Below, piece by piece: positions 10,838 through 20,371 of a stretch of 64,000 nt of DNA. The stretch is from Rhexocercosporidium sp. MPI-PUGE-AT-0058 (taxonomy: Eukaryota; Ascomycota; Leotiomycetes; Helotiales). The stretch is taken from NCBI GenBank assembly GCA_020746875.1, contig JAGTJL010000002.1, forward strand, positions 3,100,001 to 3,164,000. The letters run 5' to 3'. The translations under genes were made by a program, and so were the position numbers. The notes under the pieces are model-generated. The model ran no database searches, was not told where the DNA came from, and was given only the letters and a program-made list of their open reading frames with translations. The stretch's first letter is position 1. Each line of letters begins with the position of its first letter.

Positions 10838-12283
10838 ATGTTCAGTCTACCTCAGCGACCAAAATTACTAGTCGCTGCTTTTTTCGTTGCTGTCATTGTC
10901 TATTTCATTTTCACATCTCTTCACGATGAATTCGAGGACTATGTCAAAGTCCCTTTCATATCCAACCTCCTACCAACCCCCTCCTCATCTTCAGGCTCAA
11001 CAGAAACCGCGCATACTCTACCAAACGCCGATGCATACCTCCCACATTTCAAAGCCGTCACATCGCTACCAGCTATATCACTCGCGGATGCCAAAGCAGG
11101 ATGCACGTGGAAAGAGGAGCAAGGCGTGAATTTCATGTACGGCGGCGACGCAGAATGGGTCATCCACGAGCGCAACGAGACCGAACTCTCCAGCCACCGC
11201 GCCGAATGGCAATCATTCATAACCAACAACCTAATCCCCTACTCGCGGTACTCCTCACGCTTCTCCGGCCGCGGCATCGCCGTCGTAGCCGGCAACGAGC
11301 GCACCATAAAGCGCGTAAAAATCCTCCTCCGCGCCCTCAAAAAGGTCAACTCTTCCCTCCCCGTCGAGATCCATTTCTACGGCGACGAAGTGCCCCCCAC
11401 CACGCAAAAAGAAATGCTCACACTCTTCCCAAACATCTATTTCAATGACCTCTCCTCACCCACCAACATCATCCAGACGGGCTTCAACTACTTCCTCGCG
11501 AACTTCCAGTTCAAAACAGCGGCCGTTCTGAACTCCCGGTTCGCGGAAGTGCTGCTCCTGGATTCTGATAACATTCCTGCTATTGACCCGGAAGAACTGT
11601 TTGATTCAGACACGTACAAGGAATTCGGCACGTTATTCTGGCCTGATATAGCGCGCACGCGACCGAATAACCCGATCTGGGCTATCACCAACACGGTCTG
11701 TAGGATGGATGAATACGAGCAAGAATCCGGCCAACTCCTCGTTGATAAACGGCGCTTCTTCTACCACCTGCAACTCGCTGCTTGGCTGAATAATGAGAAT
11801 GCGGTCTATTATAATAGGTTCTTGCTGGGTGATAAGGATATGTTCCGGTTCGCGTGGCATGCTCTTAAGACTGCGTATGGGAAACCCGCGAAGTGGCTGA
11901 CGAGTGTGGGGACGTTGACGGATGGTGTGTATTGTGGACATACGTTCGCGCAACACCATCCGGATGGGAGGATTGCTTTTTTGCACGGGGGGTTGTTGAA
12001 GCAGATCCCGAATGAGGTTGTGAGGTGGCAGAGGGAGACGAGGGGTGGCGTTTATCAGGCGTATAAGAGGGCTGACGCGGATGAGCGGCATGTGGAAGTC
12101 GTGAGGTGTGGCATGAGGTGGGATGGGGGGGATTATCTGCCGGAGGAGAGGATCAATGGTACGTTGCCGGTTTGGATGTGTATGGATTTGTATGATGTGC
12201 CGGCGAGGCCGATTGGGGAGGTGTTGGACGGGTTTGAAAACCTTTTTGATGAGATTGGGGGGTATTGGATGTTGGATGACTAG
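10838..12283 (+). CDS. GT71 family alpha-mannosyltransferase (Mnn1/Mnn2-like)
   Basis: Golgi type II membrane glycosyltransferase that adds alpha-linked mannose to N- or O-glycans. The ATG at 10838 is used; the in-frame GTG at 10829 is not a likely start. It has 481 residues and no intron. After a short cytoplasmic end (MFSLPQRPK) comes a signal-anchor of about 18 hydrophobic residues (LLVAAFFVAVIVYFIF), then a Ser/Pro-rich stem. The GT71 catalytic region starts near residue 145 with GIAVVAGNE. The nucleotide-sugar/metal site LLLDSDN lies near residue 243, preceded by NSRFAEVLLL. GDKDMFRFAW and FLHGG are further family marks. The specific linkage (alpha-1,2 or alpha-1,3) cannot be decided from sequence by eye. 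Confidence 0.85.
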   Translation: MFSLPQRPKLLVAAFFVAVIVYFIFTSLHDEFEDYVKVPFISNLLPTPSSSSGSTETAHTLPNADAYLPHFKAVTSLPAISLADAKAGCTWKEEQGVNFMYGGDAEWVIHERNETELSSHRAEWQSFITNNLIPYSRYSSRFSGRGIAVVAGNERTIKRVKILLRALKKVNSSLPVEIHFYGDEVPPTTQKEMLTLFPNIYFNDLSSPTNIIQTGFNYFLANFQFKTAAVLNSRFAEVLLLDSDNIPAIDPEELFDSDTYKEFGTLFWPDIARTRPNNPIWAITNTVCRMDEYEQESGQLLVDKRRFFYHLQLAAWLNNENAVYYNRFLLGDKDMFRFAWHALKTAYGKPAKWLTSVGTLTDGVYCGHTFAQHHPDGRIAFLHGGLLKQIPNEVVRWQRETRGGVYQAYKRADADERHVEVVRCGMRWDGGDYLPEERINGTLPVWMCMDLYDVPARPIGEVLDGFENLFDEIGGYWMLDD

Positions 12284-12637
12284 GAGAGGATGGAGAGGGG
12301 ATGAGAGGAATACCCGGATCACATTCGATGGAGGGAGGTCTGTTGCATTTTCAATATGCTTTGGGGCGTTACGCGAGTCGTGGGTCGATTGATAGCTAAA
12401 TGACAGGGAATGGGATGCCCTCGCTTAGAGGAGGATTTGAAGAGATATTGGTGTCCATATGCAAGGAAACAGCATTAGAAGCTCGCCGATAGCAATGTAG
12501 ATATATCATTAGATGACCCAGGGCATGACCCGAATCAGCCACATCTGATCATCTTAATTCAGCCTCCAAAATTACCACCCTCACATGAAGCACCACAGCA
12601 AAGCGATACAGTTCTGCAATAATAAACTAGCCACCCC
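12284..12637. other. Convergent 3' intergenic region
   Basis: 354 bp between convergent genes, AT-rich and without open frames of note. Confidence 0.5.
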
Positions 12638-13574
12638 TCAAGACATGCATAGATGCAAGAAGGCCCAAATGAAATAGATCATAGCAGGAATATCTGAGCC
12701 TGCAATGATTGGGGAATCAGCAATGATTTGTTTACAATGATTTTGGGGACCCTTTGGTGGAAATTGAATTTTCCGGAAGATGCGACCGTCGTGATACACT
12801 TACAAAGCGTCCTTGCAGTATGGATCTTCAGCCAATATCTCTGCATATCCCTCACTCCTTCAATTAGACCATGCGCGATCTTCTCGATGACTTGGGAGAC
12901 TTCCTTTTATTTATCAGTTTTAACTCATCAAGTAAGCATCAAGGATGATACGAAGCGATCGAGGCATTTAGGGAAGCTCAACTTACAATGTAACCGAATG
13001 CGTAATGAGCTAATGCGAAGACTACTCCCCAGCCGTAGAGACGACGTGAGTGGCCGTTACTGCATCGGTAGGACAGGTAGCCGGCGAGGGCGCTGGTCAT
13101 ACCGAAGCCGAGCCAGCCTGGGATTATTTCTGAGATTTTGTGAGTGGCTGGAGGGGCTGTGGTTGAGAAGATAGTATGTAAGGTTCTGGAGATTTGGCCA
13201 ACACCCCGCCACAATAAGACTTATGGGAAGTTGACCCCCGGACACTGCGGAGTCGTGAAGATGAAAGGAGGACAGTTCCGATAGAAGCAAAGGCAAGGGC
13301 ATACACGCCGATAAATACTCCAAAGAAGAAAGTCCGACCTTCTCCAGGAGAGAAATGTTGGCAAGAACAAAGTAAATTGGATCATTGCCAAGTAATCTGG
13401 AAAGAACTCACGGTAAAGAAAGCTATCGCAAAACTTAACAAGAGATTGAGGAGAGATGTCGTCTCGAAGAAACGGAATGAACGTCCAATATTCAGAGAAC
13501 GCGAAACTGACAGATGCAGTCGAGGAGAGGACGGGTATGAGATAACGAAGACTGGGGGTGACTGGGGTTGCCAT
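12638..13574 (-). CDS. DUF1772-type four-helix membrane protein
   Basis: Small membrane protein of the DUF1772 family. A few members act as anthrone oxygenases in polyketide pathways; most have no known function. Model in four exons: complement(join(12638..12699,12804..12903,12987..13156,13412..13574)), 164 residues, with all phases consistent. Visible segments are TM1 in TASVSFAFSEYWTFIPFL, TM2 in GWLGFGMTSALAGYL, TM3 in GWGVVFALAHYAFGYI, and a last helix IPAMIYFIWAFLHL. The linker EGVRDMQRYWLKIHTARTL matches the conserved W-x3-H-x-x-R element of the family. The first intron is long (255 nt) and contains open stretches, so an extra exon there is possible. The gene is divergent from the SNF2 gene. 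No polyketide synthase lies nearby. Confidence 0.7.
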
Positions 13575-14220
13575 GATTGTTCACCTATGGGTTTGGAGAT
13601 GATGGATAGATCAATTAGAAGAAATTGGCGGTTGAGGAGAGGAGAGGAGAAATCCTTGGAGAGTCATCCGAAGAATCAAGTCTCCAGCAAGCCAAGACAT
13701 TCGTTGGTTTCTATCAGTCCATCCATTCTCACCCATTCGCGGGGTTGAGGGTAAACACCCAATTTAGAATCGACGGTAACATCTGGTTCGAGAAGGGTTG
13801 ATGTTGTAAGAAACGAGAATTGCGACGAATACGGACAGTTGTTATTCACTCCAGGTTGTCTATGGAAGGAGAGTGAGGTCTCTACCCTAGGCTCATCCGA
13901 GCAGTTGATCACGTGATAGCTATCCCTATTGCGATGCAGTAGCGTGGTTGTGATAATGTTAAGCGAAGGAGAAGGAACATTAAGACGGTGCGATGCATCA
14001 CCACTTCCTCATTTCATCTACAACAAATCTGTCAAATCTCGACTTCAACACTGCTGGTTCATTCTTTGCGATCGCAAAGTACTTGGAACAACCAATTGCG
14101 CTCCCACCATTGCTCTTTTGCATATGATGTGCATCCTCGATCTTTCTCACCACCCTTCTGCTGCCTAATAGGCAAAGCATCCGTGCCATCAACACAGACA
14201 TCACGCAGTCATCAACAACC
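13575..14220. promoter_or_regulatory. Divergent promoter region with TCACGTGA palindrome
   Basis: 646 bp between the starts of the DUF1772 gene and the SNF2 gene. The palindrome ATCACGTGAT lies at 13908-13917. No coding frame is supported. Confidence 0.45.
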
Positions 14221-17200
14221 ATGAACGTTACGATGAACTCAGCTTTCGATTTCAGGCAAAGGTTGCCCGACTCAACTCCCGACGATTTCAAGGTCGACAT
14301 CGCCAAATATATCGCTGCCGGCTGCCTGCGCATCACACAACCCGAATCTAATATCTCAATCGACGCATGGCAAAGTTGTTCACAATGGCAAATCCTTGCG
14401 CACCCGCCAGAAGAATGTACTTTATCTAGTCCAAATATTATAGAGGCACTTCTGCAGAAATGCCTTCTTCAGACTGTCCCCCTCAAGTCTTTCGTCAACC
14501 TCCATAACTCACAATGGATTCGCATGGAGTTTCGTACCAACGATTCCATCCATGGCCAGGTCCGAATTTATATCCTACCAGATGATGTCGGACGTTCAGT
14601 AGTCAACAGAGATTCACCTGTCCTGCGAAAGACCATGCTGTCTCTCGTCAGTCAGATTGATACCTCTGCATCTACTTGGGCTGGTCAGTGGGCAGCTAAC
14701 TCCCCAATTCGTCACGTGGATCCCTCACTAGACTCAGATTCGACCACTACAGAAGACCCTTCGTTATTTCAATTGTTCAATACCCTTCCATCGCCAAACC
14801 CAGATCCAACGTTGGTCACAGACCCTTATACCAGGGATGCTATGTATCAGATTCTGGGAAGCGACATTGAAGGACTGAAGACTGAGATGTACAAGTACCA
14901 GCGGCGGTCGGCTGCATTGATGCTTCAACGCGAATCCAAGCCAGCACAGCTATTAGACCCTCGACTCAGACAACTCGTTGACCAAAGAGGGACGAAATGG
15001 TATTGCGATGTAGATAGCGGATCATGTTTTCTGGAGCCACGTACCTATGAAGCGGCTCGTGGGGGGATCTGCGCCGAGACTATGGGTCTGGGCAAGACCT
15101 TGATTTGCTTAGGCTTGATCATGGCAACTCGCGACTCAAGTTCTCAGATCCCTACTGAGTATATGGCTGGTACTTTTCCAGTGAGGGAGAAGACAGGCTC
15201 GATGATGAACATGGCAGCTGCGGCTCTTGGACGACAAGGCATTCCTTGGAAACGCCAACTCGCTGCTCTAGAAGCCCAGGAAGGATACCGTTTTGATCGC
15301 TGCCGGGAAGCTCTCGATAAAAACGCCGGATTCTACATGATCCCTGCCCCAAGTCCTCGCCGGCAATCAAGAAATCCGAGGACTGTTGCTCCCCGGAAAA
15401 TCCTCCTCACTTCAGCTACGATTGTTGTAGCCCCAGCAAATTTGATTCAACAATGGCAGCATGAAATCAAGAAGCATACAACTGGACTGAAGACATTGGT
15501 TATGAAAGCTATGTCGGATGCTCTTCCTCCAGCAGAAGACCTTGCGGATTACGACATCATTCTTTTCAGCAAGCAGAGATTCGACAAGGAAGCTGCGTAT
15601 GAGATCGAAACCAATGAGAAGTCCGCCATTTCCGGCTCCACATCTCGACAAACATTTGTGAATGGGGGTCAGCCTGGACGAACATCTAAGAATGGAGGTC
15701 ATTCCAGATGGACATCGACTGAGTTCAAGCAAGTCTATCACTCACCCCTGAAAGACCTGCACTTCAAACGGTTGATCGTTGATGAAGGTCACACATTTGG
15801 AAACTCTTCTAGCTCTTCGAGGACTGAAGCAGGTGCTGTTCTGGACTTTTTGCAAGTATCTGCACGCTGGATTGTGTCGGGTACACCAACGAAGGGACTC
15901 TATGGCGCAGAAGTTGGCATTGGTAGCTCGCAGAACACTTCGCGCGAAGACACACCTTCATTCTCGAGTACACCGAATACTCACGAAGACATCTCATTGA
16001 AGAGATTATCCACCTTGCTCGAGTTATCAGCATTCGAATCTTCTACGCAGTCATCAAGTAAAGAGGTGAGTCTGTATCACAAGCAAGAACGGAAAGACAT
16101 CGAGAAGCTCGGCAACATCGCCACATCTTATCTGAAGGCAAAACCGTGGGCAAATCGTCCAGACGAAGATGACTACGCATCATGGTCTCATCTGATTATG
16201 CAACCTCGCCATGGATCCAAAAGTCGTGGTAATCTGGATTGTCTGAGAGCTACTCTAGAAGGAATGATCATCCGCCACCAGCAATGTGATGTCGAGCGCG
16301 ACGTCACGCTTCCTCCCCTTTACCAAAATCTTGTTTTCCTTGAAGGATCAACGCAAAACAAATTATCTCTCAATACTTTCAGCATGATGATAATAGGAAA
16401 TGCTGTTACGTCCGAGCGAAAGGATGCTGATTATTTCTTCCACCCCCGGCAGAGAAAGAATTTGCAGCAGCTGGTGTCAAATCTTAGGCAAGCTTCTTTC
16501 TTCTGGTCGGGATTCGAGACGGAACATATTACGAATACTATCGACAACGCAAAGGACTTTCTACTAGAAAAGAAAGTCCCAATTTCGCCGGAAGATGAAG
16601 CCTTATTGTTGGAAGCTATCAGACAGGGAGAGCGTGTTCTCACTAGCAAGATCTCAAAAGCTATTTCTGAATATCACGAAATGCCTATGCATGTCGAGAA
16701 TGATCTTGCAGATGATATCAGAAACGCTTGGTCTCTCGTTCACGAACCAAGTAACCCTACGTTGATGGGTGCTACCATGGTACACGCCGCTCAGAAGTTC
16801 GTGGAGTCCCAGCTATACAAGGAGGACCCCACGGATGGGTTAGTCGATGCAGGAAATGAAGCTAGGAATGTCGCCAACGAAGCTTTAGAGGCTCAAGCAC
16901 CGAAACCTCGAAAGAGAAAATTCACCCGAGATGTCAACGGCGTGAAGAAAGCCACAGATGTTGCTCCCGCCTTAGCTGGGGGCGTCACAATTGGTGATGA
17001 ATCTAGCTCACGGAAGCGACCACGCACCTCATTATCGACCACAAGACGAGCATCTAGGTCGTCTGACTACGATCTCATCGACGTCGATGAGGTCAATGAA
17101 TCGAAAGACGACGAAGATGATGCCACGGTCCAAAGACAACTTGATGCGCAACTCACACTCAAACCTGCTCTGAAGAAGTCCTCCAAGCCCGAAATCTCCG

Positions 17201-18123
17201 GCACACTAGACCCCTCATCACCCCTTGCAACAGCAAAGATAATATCAACCGCGTCCGCTAAACTCTCCCATCTCATGGACTCCATAGCTCTTCACTCCCC
17301 AACAGAGAAAATCCTCATCTTCTACGAAGCAGACAACGTGGCTTACTATATCGCCCAAGCTCTTGAATGTCTTGGTATCAAACATCTCATTTACGCTAAG
17401 ACTCTTTCCTCGGCGAGGAGAAGTCAATATGTCGTAACCTTCAATCAGAGCGAGGTTTTCAGAGTCCTCTTGATGGATGTGAGCCAAGCTGCATTTGGAT
17501 TGGACCTGTCTTCAGCATCGAGAGTATATTTCGTCAATCCGGTCTTTTCCCCACAGGTCGAAGCACAAGCTGTCAAGCGTGCTCACAGGATTGGCCAGAC
17601 AAAACCGGTCTACGTCGAGACACTCGTTCTCAAAGGCTCAATCGAGGAAGTCATTCTTGAACGCCGCAAACAGTTGAGTACCGAGGAACATAATTCTTGC
17701 AAGAATATCCTGGATGATAGCACGATGTATGATTGGATCCGCAATGCGCGTTTTGTGGATCTGGGAGAGGGTGGAGAGGAAGAGCAGATGGCGAAATTGA
17801 AGACTCCGAGGTTGGTGTTTGGACGTGGTGTAGGTGGGAGCGGACGAGAGATGGATCCAGATCAGGACTTGATTTTGGGTGATAGTCCGGAGCGGAAGGG
17901 AAAGGGAAAGGTGAAGATAAAATTGAGAGTCAGCTCTGGTGTTAAGCATACTGATGAGGGCAGCGGAGTAACTGAGGGTATGAGCGAGAAGGCCAAGGGG
18001 AAGAGGAAAGTTGGGTTTGCTGGCGATGATGATGAGGCAGCGGGAGGCATTTGGGAGGATCCTTCTCTTGGCAGTGGGGAGCTGGGGGGAGATAAGGGTG
18101 TAAAGCAGATTAGATTTGCTTAG
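14221..18123 (+). CDS. SNF2-family ATP-dependent helicase-like protein
   Basis: Nuclear DNA-dependent ATPase of the SNF2 superfamily, 1300 residues without introns. ATP-binding motif I is AETMGLGKTLICLGLIMATR near residues 285-304. Motif Ia lies in TIVVAPANLIQQWQHEI. The Walker B box reads LIVDEGH (DEGH instead of the common DEAH) near residue 518, followed by the motif III equivalent RWIVSGTPT. The C-terminal helicase lobe includes EKILIFYEADN, LLMDVSQAAFGLDL and RAHRIGQTKPVYVETLVLKGSIEE near residues 1115-1140. A long linker between the lobes holds an acidic/basic stretch with KRPR. No RING finger is visible, which separates it from Rad5/Rad16. The role is likely chromatin or repair but cannot be named. 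Confidence 0.88.
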   Translation: MNVTMNSAFDFRQRLPDSTPDDFKVDIAKYIAAGCLRITQPESNISIDAWQSCSQWQILAHPPEECTLSSPNIIEALLQKCLLQTVPLKSFVNLHNSQWIRMEFRTNDSIHGQVRIYILPDDVGRSVVNRDSPVLRKTMLSLVSQIDTSASTWAGQWAANSPIRHVDPSLDSDSTTTEDPSLFQLFNTLPSPNPDPTLVTDPYTRDAMYQILGSDIEGLKTEMYKYQRRSAALMLQRESKPAQLLDPRLRQLVDQRGTKWYCDVDSGSCFLEPRTYEAARGGICAETMGLGKTLICLGLIMATRDSSSQIPTEYMAGTFPVREKTGSMMNMAAAALGRQGIPWKRQLAALEAQEGYRFDRCREALDKNAGFYMIPAPSPRRQSRNPRTVAPRKILLTSATIVVAPANLIQQWQHEIKKHTTGLKTLVMKAMSDALPPAEDLADYDIILFSKQRFDKEAAYEIETNEKSAISGSTSRQTFVNGGQPGRTSKNGGHSRWTSTEFKQVYHSPLKDLHFKRLIVDEGHTFGNSSSSSRTEAGAVLDFLQVSARWIVSGTPTKGLYGAEVGIGSSQNTSREDTPSFSSTPNTHEDISLKRLSTLLELSAFESSTQSSSKEVSLYHKQERKDIEKLGNIATSYLKAKPWANRPDEDDYASWSHLIMQPRHGSKSRGNLDCLRATLEGMIIRHQQCDVERDVTLPPLYQNLVFLEGSTQNKLSLNTFSMMIIGNAVTSERKDADYFFHPRQRKNLQQLVSNLRQASFFWSGFETEHITNTIDNAKDFLLEKKVPISPEDEALLLEAIRQGERVLTSKISKAISEYHEMPMHVENDLADDIRNAWSLVHEPSNPTLMGATMVHAAQKFVESQLYKEDPTDGLVDAGNEARNVANEALEAQAPKPRKRKFTRDVNGVKKATDVAPALAGGVTIGDESSSRKRPRTSLSTTRRASRSSDYDLIDVDEVNESKDDEDDATVQRQLDAQLTLKPALKKSSKPEISGTLDPSSPLATAKIISTASAKLSHLMDSIALHSPTEKILIFYEADNVAYYIAQALECLGIKHLIYAKTLSSARRSQYVVTFNQSEVFRVLLMDVSQAAFGLDLSSASRVYFVNPVFSPQVEAQAVKRAHRIGQTKPVYVETLVLKGSIEEVILERRKQLSTEEHNSCKNILDDSTMYDWIRNARFVDLGEGGEEEQMAKLKTPRLVFGRGVGGSGREMDPDQDLILGDSPERKGKGKVKIKLRVSSGVKHTDEGSGVTEGMSEKAKGKRKVGFAGDDDEAAGGIWEDPSLGSGELGGDKGVKQIRFA

Positions 18124-18752
18124 GCTTGGGCTCGGGTGATCGGTTAATATGTGGGCGTATAGAGACAAAAGTTGCCCTGGTTAGGGGAATTAGGGGACTT
18201 TGGGGGCTTGGAGGCGCTGCTTAGGCTTTGATTGTACAGTACCATATGGGAGGGTAGGTGGTTTCCACGAACTAAATGTACCATATGACCGGATCCGAGC
18301 TGATCAAATGCAATGGAAAATGGAATGGTGAATTTTACACGACCGGCTTAGGGGGTAATATTGTATCACTCTTTCCTTTTCAAGCTGCTAATCCCAGATG
18401 GTTTGCTATGATACTGTTGATACATGAGATGTGATTGTACAATGACTACTTGGATAACCTCCGAATACCGTCTATGGTTATGCCGCTAATTCAAATCTAC
18501 CTCTGGCCGTCTATATCTTTATACGTACACTGATATACATCACCACTCATCCTATATATACACCGGGATCTATACTTATCTTCATCACGAGATTTCCTAC
18601 ATGTATCCGGGATCCAGCATCTTGCCACAGCTCCTCTGCCCTTGTGACCAAGCTCTGTTCCGCAAAATTATCAAGTCATCTCGTTTCTCCTCCCATCGCA
18701 CCTTGCCCCGCAGCCCATTTTGCAGAACTTTCAACAACAGAATTCTGCACAT
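18124..18752. other. Convergent 3' intergenic region
   Basis: 629 bp between the convergent SNF2 and Zim17 genes. Short open frames only, nothing supported. Confidence 0.5.
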
Positions 18753-19453
18753 TCATTCCGCACCTTTCCCTGGTTCTTCCCTGCTTGCATTCTCTGTACT
18801 CTCAGATGTCGGTTTCGCCCTCGTCGTAGTCGTCCCATCAGCCCAGAACTCGAAATTCCCATCCTCGCTCAACGTCCCCTTCCTAACTAACTGGCCTTGT
18901 TCCCGCATCAGGTCTTCGATTGTGAGGGTCTTGTCGCCGAAGATCTACATATCATAATCAGATGTCTGACTCCATGTTGTTGATTTAATTAGGGAGAAAC
19001 GGGACGGGGAGAAGTAACGGGGAGGGGTGTGGGGGAGAGGAAAGGGGGACGTACATTCAAATTGTCACTGATAATATGCCGATTCTTACACTCCGGACAC
19101 GTAACCAATACGCTCCCCTTGTGATAGCCTTGTTTGCTTACGCGGTGCGTGCTCCGTGTGCTGCAGGGCGTGCAGGTGAATGTCATTTCATATTCGGGCT
19201 TTGGGTTGGGGTTTGGAGCGTGGGGTTTCGGTTTATGTGTTGATGGCGAGGAGGGCGAGGAGGGTGAGGATGTGAGGGGTGAGGGAGAGGTGGCTGTTGA
19301 GTAGAAGGACGAGGCTGTGAAGCGGCTTAGTTGTGATTGTCGCTGGATTCGAGGAAGAAGGTTTTGTCGTAGGAGTGAAGAGGAGGGCGTGGGTTTGGCG
19401 CATAGCCGACTCAGTGTCTTCAGAGCCGAGAATGGGGTGGGTAGAGGTGGCAT
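18753..19453 (-). CDS. ZIM17: Mitochondrial DNL-type zinc finger protein (Zim17/Hep1-like)
   Basis: Matrix protein that keeps mitochondrial Hsp70 soluble and so supports protein import and iron-sulphur assembly. Model: complement(join(18753..18944,19055..19453)), 196 residues. The intron (GTACGT...TGTAG, 110 nt) is phase 0 and joins SDNLN to IFGDKTLTIEDLM. An N-terminal presequence rich in Arg/Ser/Thr (about residues 1-75) is followed by a Pro-rich spacer. The zinc site is four cysteines at 94, 97, 119 and 122 (FTCTPC and TCPECK), with the family signature HRVSKQGYHKGSVLVTC and an IISDNL motif equivalent to DNL. The C-terminal tail is polar and not conserved. The gene is divergent from cullin-3. 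Confidence 0.88.
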
Positions 19454-20371
19454 TTTGAAATATAAAACCTGGAGTTGTAAAGGAGTGGTTTTTGTTGTGG
19501 TGTACAGTGATGTTTACAAAGAAATTTCTTGAGGTTTGAAGTTGCATGAGGCTGAAGCCCAAGTGGCAAGGCTCTGAAGATCAAAGTCTGGGGTCTATGT
19601 CTTGGCACGCTAGGCTTGTTTGGTAAGTACTTCACGGCAAAGACCAGAGGCAAGGAGGCGAATTAAAAGGGTCCGGATGTAAATATACCTTTGAGAAATT
19701 GCAGGATTTTCGCGTTCTGAGTTTGGGAAAGTCCCTTTAGAAACTTGAAAATAAATGTGTGGTAGTGGACTCTTTATGTAGGCCTCAGGGCAGGGGCGAG
19801 GCTGAGAGACCGACTGAGTACCTCAGTAGGCACTCGCTGATGTGTTTGAGATGCTCCCTACTGCCTGGACAAATCTGAACAATCAAACTTTAGACAATAC
19901 TATGAAAGAAACAACAGAACTAAGAACAGCCTGGTAGCGAGTTACAACTGAGCTGGACACAAGTCCGCAAAATTCACTGTTTTGGTTTGTTGCCAGCCAC
20001 GTGATATCAACACTAGGTCCAGTACTAGCGTCGGATAAACCACGGACCTTCGATAGCCTTGGCTTCGAGTTGCCGCTGCCTCGAGCCAAACGGGCTGGAT
20101 TATTCCTACCTTCTTCCCTTCTTTTCTACAAATGTTCACGACCTTCCACTAGACTATCTCTAGATTCTACATATCTTCTTCGATCGGCTTTCCTTCCTGA
20201 ACACTTTCTGCAATCGAAACACACAAAGCAAGCTCTATGGAATAGCTACAAAGTCTAGCCCATTCTAGAGCTGCAACGACCCCGCGAAACCTTCCCCTCC
20301 AAACGTTGCGAAACCTGGGTTGGTCCCACCGAGCAGATTGCAGAACTTCCAAGAAGGTTGAAGCTGAAGAC
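19454..20371. promoter_or_regulatory. Divergent promoter region, Zim17/CUL3
   Basis: 918 bp. It holds CCACGTGA at 19997-20004 and a CT-rich segment near 20108-20200 on the cullin side. No gene is supported. Confidence 0.45.

Noticed and set aside
11633..12322. 229-codon open frame on the minus strand
   Set aside because: Lies opposite the GT71 mannosyltransferase and has His/Pro/Ile-biased, motif-free sequence.
17638..18168. 176-codon open frame on the minus strand
   Set aside because: Antisense to the SNF2 C-terminus; no domain or splice context.
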